This document shows, in pieces, positions 56,651 to 64,000 of a stretch of DNA of 64,000 bases. Under the pieces are notes generated by a model that ran no database searches, was not told where the DNA came from, and saw only the letters and a program-made list of their open reading frames with translations. The position numbers and the translations under genes were made by a program. Numbering within the stretch: position 1 is the stretch's first letter; the number at the start of each line of letters is the position of its first letter. Origin of the DNA: Sindora glabra (lineage: Eukaryota; Streptophyta; Magnoliopsida; Fabales; Fabaceae); assembly GCA_020226215.1 (NCBI GenBank), contig CM035233.1, positions 16,697,701-16,761,700 on the forward strand. The letters are read 5' to 3'.

Positions 56651-58180
56651 CTAATGAATCTACACATCAATTGACTAGACATTACATCTTTGGTTTAATA
56701 TAACCTAAGTACTATATTGCAATTCCTTAGTTCTTGCACCCTTTTTGAAGATAATGCCATGTAATAACTTAGTAACACTTCTAAAAACCAAATCATTGCG
56801 GTTCTTCCACACCAACCACATACAAAATTAAACATAATATTGCAATCCAATCTATTCCACCTCCCAAAATTTCTAAAGAAGTTCCAGCTAAGCTAATAAT
56901 GCATGCTTAGTTTTAAAAAAAATTTTCAATGCTCAGGTTTTATTAGAGCAAGCCAAAAGTTTTTTTTTCACTTTCTCGCAATCTCTCAATAATTGCCTTA
57001 TTCTTTCACTTGCAAACTTGCAACATAGGCATAAATCCAAATCAGTTAATCTTTGCGCCTTCCTCTAACTATTCATTAGTACCCTTTCCTTTCCTAACAA
57101 CCAAAGAAAGGTTAGAATCCTTTCTAGCTCCAATAATTTCTAAATTCTTCTCTAAATATTAGAAGCCATAATAGACATAAAATTAGTTAGGACTTCATAA
57201 GCATAAGCATATTTGATAGAAAAGCTTCCATCATGAGATTTAGGCTAGTATAAACTATCTAGCCTAAGTAACTAGTTAAGAAGGGCATTACTCATGATAT
57301 TTCCAAAAATATTAATTAGAACAATGTTTATAAATTTTTCAAAATTCTAGTTTCCATCATCATTTACATAAAAAGCCACTATTAAGTTTTCCTTATGGCT
57401 TGGAACAAAAATGTCATTGTAGCTACATAGCACCTTATATCTTGGCATCCACTTATCCTTCCAAAACTAAACCTCCATACCATTTCCAATATGCCATTTG
57501 AATCCATCTAAAACATGCTTCCAAACACTACAAATTCCTTGGTAAAGATTTGAGTCCATATTCCTTTAGCTTATATTTAGGATCAACTGAAAGCCATAAG
57601 TATATTTTGATATGACAACTTTCACCTAAAAAGCCTTTAGCTGCTAAATGATACCCTGCACCATTTCATTAAATAAGCCTTATTACACTCTTTCAATCTT
57701 TTTATATCCACACTACCTAAATTCTTACTTTTACACATTTTCTCCCATGCTACAAGATGGACCCTTGGCTGGTTCCTATTATTAGCCCAAAGTCCCTAGT
57801 TAATTTCTCCATAGCATTACAAATAGTTAAAGGCAGCTTATTTGTTTGCATGCAATATTAAGGAATAGTTGTAAGAAACAAACTAGTAAGGGTAATTCTT
57901 CCAGCTAAGGAAAGATTCTTTGCCTTCTATAACTTTTGAACAACTTTCTTTGGAATAAAACTAAAAGATTCTTTAGATACTTTTTCATGATGTAGTGGAA
58001 CTCCAAGGTATTTAATCCACATAGATTGTAAAACTCAAGAAGTCCTCAATCTCATTAGCTCTATTATGATTCACTTTTTTAGAGAAAAAGATCTTTTTTT
58101 AATCCTTTTCACCTTTTCTCCTTAAGACTAACAAAAAAAAAATCTAAACAAAAAATTATTATTTCTACTTGGCGTATTGA

Positions 58181-59745
58181 TGTACAAGATATTATCTATA
58201 TTATTTCCTCTTATATATTATCTCTTAATCTGTTATATATGCTTAATTTTTATGAAATTAGCCTTATTATATGATTGGATGTTGGCTTTCCAATGTTTTG
58301 AAATTGTTTGGTTAATATTGGATTTTTACACTATTTTAAGTTTTTAGTTATAACTTGGGTTTCAGATATCAAATTTAGGTGATCTTTATATTATTGAAAA
58401 GCTTAAAGGAAGCTTTAAAACTTTTATATTTTGGATGAAGCCCACTTTAGATGTTTAGAAAGTTAAAAATAATTATGAATTTAATGCTTTGTTTTTATCT
58501 AAACTAAGATATTCTTGATTTTTAGGCTATATTTGGAACTTTAGTGGTCCAATTAAAGTGAAACTAGTGCTTAAAGTTGCCTAAGATTTGTCCTAACAAC
58601 TTTCATGTTCATGGTTTAGTGAAACTACATAGTTTTGGGAGTCTTACAATGGCTAGAAGTCAAACTTACAAAATTTTACTATAGTAACTCTTATAGTGTA
58701 TTATTTTATAAATTAAGTTTTGAGCTTCTAAAATTAACAAGACCTTATTCTTTGTAATCTTAGAAGGCATATTAACTTAGGTCATTAGATTTAGTAGCAT
58801 AAGAAATTAGATATAGGATTTGTGCCTTCAAAGGAAAGAAAAAGAATTTTACTAAACTCTAGATAATTTTCTTTTCTTTTTTAAGTTTATTATTTTTCAG
58901 CCATGGAAGGATAATTTTTTAATTGATTCAAGAAATTTAAAGCTTATCTTTATTTGGATTATGAGATCTTAAGTTGTAATATTAATTTTTGCTAATTAAT
59001 TTTCCTCTTTCTTTGATACTCTTATATGATTTTTTAAAACTATATGAATTAGATTTTGATTTTGTATAATTTACATTTGTTTATGTGATTTATGATATCT
59101 ATTTGGTTTTATATTGAATGTAGATTAGTTAATTATTATTTTTCTTGTGAGAATAGAGGGTTGAACAATTAAATCAAATGTTTATACTTTAACTCATTAA
59201 TTTAGTTGAATTCTATATTCAAATCAATTTAAATCTGGTTTTATAGATTATAGTGGTTGCTTAATTCTACTAATCTAATTTAATTAAATTCTAGATGATT
59301 ATCTAGCATAGAATTCACGAATCATTGTAGAAGTTTAAGATGATTCTAGGTTGAAAAATTAATTAGAATTATCAAATTTGTTATGATTTATGATTAATCT
59401 ATCAAAGAGTTTTCAATTCCTTAGGTCAATTGCATTTTTATACTATTTTTTATGTTATTTTTACATTATGTTTCTAATATTACATTCTATTCAACTTTGA
59501 ATCAAACCTTTTAATTTAATTTTATTTACATTCTTACATCTTGTTTGCATATTGTTTGTTTAATTACTTAGTTTTATTTCCATTTACTTGTTCTTTTTTT
59601 ATTTAATTCTATTATCATAGTCAATAATTAAATGTGAAAAGATGTTTTAAGTGGATCACTAGGAATTTGACTTAGTTTGTTATCTTATATTGCAAAATTT
59701 TCATCAAACTAATAATTTTTAATTTTGATTAGGTTTGACAATAGT
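58181..59745 (+). repeat. Gypsy 5' LTR
   Basis: Starts TGTACAAG and ends near TTTGACAATAG just before the primer site. It aligns along its length with 11787-13373. The 3' boundary is uncertain by about 10 bases. Confidence 0.75.
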
Positions 59746-59751
59746 TAAAAT

Positions 59752-59773
59752 TTTGGTGTTTTTGCTAGGCATC
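59752..59773 (+). promoter_or_regulatory. Gypsy primer binding site (Athila/Tat type), degraded
   Basis: TTTGGTGTTTTTGCTAGGC lines up with the TTTGGCGCCGTTGCCGGGG primer site of Athila-type elements. By my count 15 of 22 positions match and most differences are C-to-T or G-to-A. Confidence 0.7.
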
Positions 59774-60269
59774 CATTTGAATTTAGCCATTCTCTTCTTT
59801 TACTAGTTATGTATTACTTAATTGTTGAAGCATTTTAGTTAATTTTGCATCTATTAGTGATTCTTTGCATTTTATGATATCTATCATTTTTCTGTATTTT
59901 CTTGCATTCTCTTTCATTCTTTAGCTATTTCATATTCCCACACTTGAATTTATCCTTTTGTATCATATATCAATTTATTTTACACTTCATTAGAAGTTCT
60001 ACGCTTATTTGTATAGATTACATATATGCTGCCTACCTTTTAAAAGGTTTTTTATTTCGTGGTTAGGTTCCAAATGTTAAAGGCTATCATTCTACGATGA
60101 TCCCATAATTTTTAAAAATTTCTAAATAAGATAATTAGAGTTATTTTGAGGGATTTTTAATATTGCATTAGTATTTTGGTGTTTTTGTGCTTTTATGGTA
60201 CTGTATAGTGTAATCTAGCATATGACTAGACAATCAGCTAGTGAATTGTTAGAATTTGATCTTGAAATA

Positions 60270-61990
60270 GATAAAATTTTTCATTTGCTTTGTAGGACTA
60301 GAAATATACATAGTTGTAACATCCTTATCCCTTATTCTAATCTTGAAATAGGATATTAAAGGAATTAGCTACCCTTAATGTTACTTAATAACCTTCAAGC
60401 ATCTAATATCTTGAACTTGATACTAATTTTGAGTTTAAATTTGAACTGATCCATTTGTATCATAGATTTCATGGTCTTGTAAATGAGAACCCTCATAAGC
60501 CTTTGAAGGATTTTTGTATGGTTTGCTTAATTATGAAACTTCATGGCATTTTAGAAGATTAAATCAACTTAAAGGCAATTTCTATCTTGCTTGCTAAGGT
60601 AGCTAAGGATTAGGTATACCACATTCAACCAGGTTTTGTTAGAAGCTGGAATGATACAAAATAGCTATTTCTTGAAAAAATTTTCATTACTTCAAGAGTT
60701 ATTATCATCAGAGAAGATATATATGACATAAAGCAGATGATTGGTGAAATATTGTATAAGAACTATAAAAGAATAAAAAAGCTATGCTCCAATTGTTCAC
60801 ACTAACAAATCAATGAATAACTCCTAATCCAGTATTTTTATGAAGGACTTTTTCTAATAGATAAAAGTATGATTGATGCTACTAGTGGTGGCACATTAGT
60901 TAATGAAACTCCTATGGTAACCAAAAACCTAATAGCTAACATGGCAATGAACTCTTAACAATTTGGTATCAGAATGATTACTACTATTAGAGGTGTGAAT
61001 GAGATGACCTCATCTCCTACAAATCATCAAAGACTGGAGCACAAATTGGATAAATTGACCTTTCTAGTAAGGCAGATAGTTATAGGATAATAGCAAACTC
61101 AAGCTCTTCCTCTTGCTAAACTTTGTGGCATATGTCTATGTTTAACTTATCCTATTCATTCTTATCCTACATTACAAGAAATTGATGGTCAATCTCAAAC
61201 ATATGTAGTAACAATCTTTCTTAGAAACCTTAGTTCTAGCAACAATAGCTCAAGTATGATTTTTATTCAAAATTTTACATTCACAATTGAAAAGATCACT
61301 TAATTTTTAAATATGGCCATACTCCAATCCAATAACCAATTAGACTGGTACAATACCAACCAAGCAAACCTCTATTCTAGTGCCCTTAACTTTCTAAGTT
61401 AATCCAATAAAAAAGCTTCCAAAACTAGTAAATAATTTCATCCTCATCTTCTTAACCATCTTTTGAAGATTTAGTTAAGTAAATGACCATTGATAATTAG
61501 TTGTTTCAACTAGCAACAATAGCTTAAGTATGATTTTTATTCAAATTTTTACAATCTTAATTGAAAAGATCACTTAATTTTTAAATATGGTCATACTCCA
61601 ATCTAGTAATCAATTAGACTAGTATAATACCAGCCAAGCAAACCTTTATTCCACTACCCTTAACTTTATAAGTTAGCCCACTAGCAAAGCTTCCAAAACC
61701 AGCAAACAATTTCATCCCCATCTTCTCAACCATCTTTTGAGGATTTAGTTAAGCAAATGGCCATTAATAATTAGTTGTTTCAATAAAGAATAGATGCTAC
61801 AATGCAAAATTTACGAAACAAAGATTCATCAATTAGTTTTTTCTTTAAATGGGCTTAAATCAAAAGGTTCTAACAAATTGCCTTATTAAATGATTCTAAA
61901 TCCAAGAGGAAATGCTTTTGTCATTATGTTGAAAAGTGGTAAAGAAGTTCAAGTACCCACCAATCCTTAATCAATAAGTCAGTAACGCAA
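60270..61990 (+). pseudogene. Gypsy (Athila-like) gag, degenerate
   Basis: Readable pieces in order: QPGFVRSWNDTK and LFLEKIFITSRV (about 60630-60700), corresponding to the R..SI..W.....FL.KFFP block of Athila gag; LIQYFYEGLFLIDKSMIDAT (about 60825-60885); SGGTLVNETP; RLEHKLDKLTFLVRQIV (about 61035-61085); and the terminal LKSGKEVQVPTNP-like block (about 61930-61970). Stops and frame changes are frequent, and a 273-bp duplication interrupts the second half. Gag is the particle protein of the element. Confidence 0.78.
61238..61785. repeat. ~273-bp tandem duplication inside gag
   Basis: AGCAACAATAGCTCAAGTATG (about 61239) recurs as AGCAACAATAGCTTAAGTATG (about 61512). The following 250 bases repeat with scattered differences (ACCATCTTTTGAAGATTTAG against ACCATCTTTTGAGGATTTAG near the ends). 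Confidence 0.9.
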
Positions 61991-62044
61991 GCAAAAATGA
62001 CCAATAGCTATCCTTGGCTATTCAAACACTTTAATGATTCGTAG

Positions 62045-62851
62045 TTAGAGTGTAATATGAATTTAAAGAGTGAAAAAAGTTATTGCACTTATTGAAAGGT
62101 TTAATGAAAAAAGTTAAGGTTAAGAAGATAAAAAATGGACTCCAAGGGCTGATAAAGAGAACTTAAAGGCATGAAGAAACAAGATTGGAAGGTCTTGGAG
62201 GAGTTTGGGTTATATGTATTTTAGCTTTAGTTGATTCCATGTGAGAATTAGAGTATGGTAATGAGTACTAGGCTTTGGATTTAGTTCTATCTATAAATAT
62301 TTGAATATAGAACTTTAGTATTTGCTGATTTTTGCTTAACACTCAAATATTGTACATTAGTGCTCAAAGCTTGATGCATACCTAACTAATTGTTTTGCAT
62401 TATTTCTTGTGGTTTAAGACATTGTTAGGCTTTGTAACAATTTAGTCCATTATTTTATAACTTTATTTAGATAATTAATATTATTGATATTAGCTTTCTA
62501 AGTTAGGTCTTATTAGTCAAATTAGAGCATAATTAGTTTGGTTAACTTTTAACTTTGAGAACTTTTTTAAAGATGACAATTCCTCATTATTATAACTTTT
62601 GACATTTGTGAATATGAAAACTCTTTGAGAGATTTTTCTTTTAATGGTTCCAAGAAGAACTTTAAACTTATTAAGATTGATTTAACTCTTGTGACATTAA
62701 ATCTTACTTATCAAATGATCAAAATCCTTCATGGTATAATCTCTTCTCACTAATCATTTTCATTTTTTCACTTTTTTGAAGTGTGGCATGATTATTTTTC
62801 TTTTTTAGTTTGATTCTAAAACTTAGGATGATTCGACCCTAGGAATTCACA
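62045..62851 (+). mobile_element. Possible LTR of a second element, nested in or beside the Gypsy gag
   Basis: The stretch ends in CACA at 62851 and is followed after a few bases by a primer-site-like sequence. A TATA-like CTATAAATA lies at about 62291. The start is a guess based on where gag similarity stops (near 62040-62052). No partner LTR lies in the window. Confidence 0.35.
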
Positions 62852-62856
62852 TTATT

Positions 62857-62868
62857 TAGTATCAAAGA
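62857..62868 (+). promoter_or_regulatory. Possible primer binding site (initiator Met tRNA type)
   Basis: TAGTATCAAAGA compares with TGGTATCAGAGC; most differences are G-to-A. It follows the CA end of the preceding LTR-like sequence by about five bases. Confidence 0.4.
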
Positions 62869-64000
62869 AAGGTCTTTTAATTTTCAAGTTATATTCTTCA
62901 TTTCTTAGTTTTTTATGTTCTTCATTTTAAATTTTCTTATTTGGTTTTAAGTTATGTTTGCTTATTCATCTTTGATTCTATAGTTTTTATGTTTATCTTG
63001 TTATTCTATTTTGAATTTGTGCCTAAATTTAATTTTTAGTCCTTGTTATTCATCAAGTTATGTTCCTTTATTGTTATTTTTCAATAATTATGATAAATTC
63101 CATGATTTAAGTCTAATTTGTGAATTAATTTTATATCTTAGCTTGGATATCCTTATATCCATTATATTCCTTGATTTTTGTATCTTAAATCTATGTGAAT
63201 ATGTATTTTAATTTGCTAAATCTCATTACAAATGAATTGGTTTGAAAGCTTGCATTGAAATTATTTAAAAAAAGTTCAAAATCTAAAGTTTAATTGTAGG
63301 TACCTGAGTACCATAATCAAGTATTGTGCAAAATTGTGAAGTAGTTAAGTATAGTAATTAAGTACTTGAAAGTAGAAAGCACCATATTCATGGTACTCGA
63401 ATTTAGTCCCGCGATACCCTAAATAAATTATTGAGTACTCAATTTTACTACTCAAGTATTACAAGGCAGAGGCTAATTCAATTTGTTATACCTGAGTACA
63501 GTACTTGAATACTTTTCTATTGATTGTAATATTCAATTATAAATTACCTTTTACCTTATTTTACTTAACATTAACAATATTATACAATCATTTAGGGTAT
63601 TAATCAAAGAAAAAATAAAAAAAAGAAATTAAAAGAAAAATGAATCAAAAATAAGGAAAAGAAAAAGAAAAGTAAAATCAAAAGATCAAAAGTGAAAATT
63701 AAGAAAGAAAAGAAAAGAAAAGAAAATCAAAGTAAAAGAGGAATAAAAGATGAGGAAAACAGATACCCCAAAAAGGAAAAGTTATTTATCAAGAAAGTTA
63801 ATCATTCAATTGCATGCCTTTGCTTCAATTTATCTTTGAACTTCTCATTTTGAATTAAAATTTTCATTCCCTTTTTCATACATCTTAGTCTTTTATGTCT
63901 AATAATCTCTTAATTCTTAGTTTTATTTCTTTATTGCCTATCATGTGTCCTTCTATTTTCTTATATATTTTTCTTTCTTGAATTCCAAGTGTGTCCATTA
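62869..64000. other. Putative element leader, no gene
   Basis: T-rich sequence without coding signal, then a cluster of GAGTAC/CAAGTA motifs (63295-63520), then an A/G-rich stretch (63605-63780). It runs off the window. Confidence 0.4.
63295..63520. repeat. Cluster of short palindromic AGTACT-type motifs
   Basis: At least eight variants of GAGTAC, CAAGTA or their complements in about 225 bases, among them CCTGAGTACC, AAGTACTTGAA, TTGAGTACTCAA, CTCAAGTATT and CCTGAGTACAGTACTTGAAT. Confidence 0.7.

Larger units (their letters stand above)
55716..58175 (-). mobile_element. LINE retrotransposon, 3' part only
   Basis: Minus-strand order: the end of a reverse transcriptase with KNLSLAGRITLTSLFLTTIP (about 57940-57870) and CNAMEKLTRDFG (about 57830-57790), then an RNase H-like domain (about 56650-56200), then a triplicated 3' segment. 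The endonuclease and most of the transcriptase are absent. The element is cut at its 5' side by the Gypsy LTR starting at 58181. All frames carry stops. It differs in sequence from the LINE at 16-21.6 kb, so it is a separate lineage or a very old relative. Confidence 0.8.
58181..62040 (+). mobile_element. Athila-like Gypsy retrotransposon, 5' part
   Basis: A 5' LTR (58181 to about 59745), an Athila-type primer site and a broken gag follow in plus orientation. Pol was not recognised before sequence similarity stops near 62040, where another LTR-like sequence appears to start. The element is either truncated or continues beyond the window behind a nested insertion. The LTR is related to the solo LTR at 11787-13373. 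Confidence 0.8.

Noticed and set aside
63011..63211. 66-codon hydrophobic open frame
   Set aside because: T-rich leader sequence; no similarity and composition explains the hydrophobic residues.

Overview
The window looks like nuclear DNA from a flowering plant, most likely a eudicot. It is strongly AT-rich. Its one intact gene is a long intronless pentatricopeptide repeat (PPR) protein with a C-terminal DYW domain. Almost everything else is decayed plant-type transposon sequence: CACTA, Copia, Gypsy, L1-like LINE, a Harbinger-type MITE and foldbacks. No bacterial, organellar, rRNA or tRNA gene was recognised. All family names come from reading motifs by eye; no database search was run.

Layout. 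1-2.9 kb: anonymous AT-rich DNA. 2.9-15.6 kb: a CACTA transposon with 3-bp target duplications and a broken TNP2-type transposase, interrupted by a solo Gypsy LTR at 11.8-13.4 kb. 16.0-21.6 kb: a near full-length, dead L1-type LINE on the minus strand. 21.8-26.1 kb: AT-rich DNA with a foldback element and microsatellites. 26.1-32.0 kb: a complete-ended but internally deleted Copia element on the minus strand, with 480-bp LTRs, primer site, polypurine tract and a GC-rich hairpin-bearing leader. 32.8-33.6 kb: a second long foldback. 34.0-40.2 kb: a non-autonomous CACTA element with another CACTA element nested inside. 41.2-47.1 kb: an LTR pair without recognisable coding capacity.

47.67-50.4 kb (minus strand) is the gene locus. 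The DYW-class PPR gene (47670-49877) is intact and probably encodes an organellar RNA-editing factor. Directly upstream on the same strand is the wreck of a different, P-class PPR gene (about 49790-50400). This pseudogene runs without a gap into the first 30 or so codons of the DYW open reading frame. The first ATG (49877) therefore lies in pseudogene-derived sequence, and the ancestral start is probably Met33 (49781). This junction is the most interesting observation in the window.

51.1-55.2 kb: a Harbinger-type MITE, a more doubtful MITE, a FAR1-domain relic and an unexplained GC-richer patch. 55.7-58.2 kb: the 3' part of a second LINE (minus), with a triplicated 3' segment. 58.2-62 kb: the 5' LTR, primer site and gag of an Athila-like Gypsy element (plus), whose LTR is related to the solo LTR at 11.8 kb. 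62.0-64 kb: what looks like another LTR element's primer site and leader, running off the window. Apart from the PPR gene nothing here is likely to make a functional protein, and there is no operon-like cooperation between genes.
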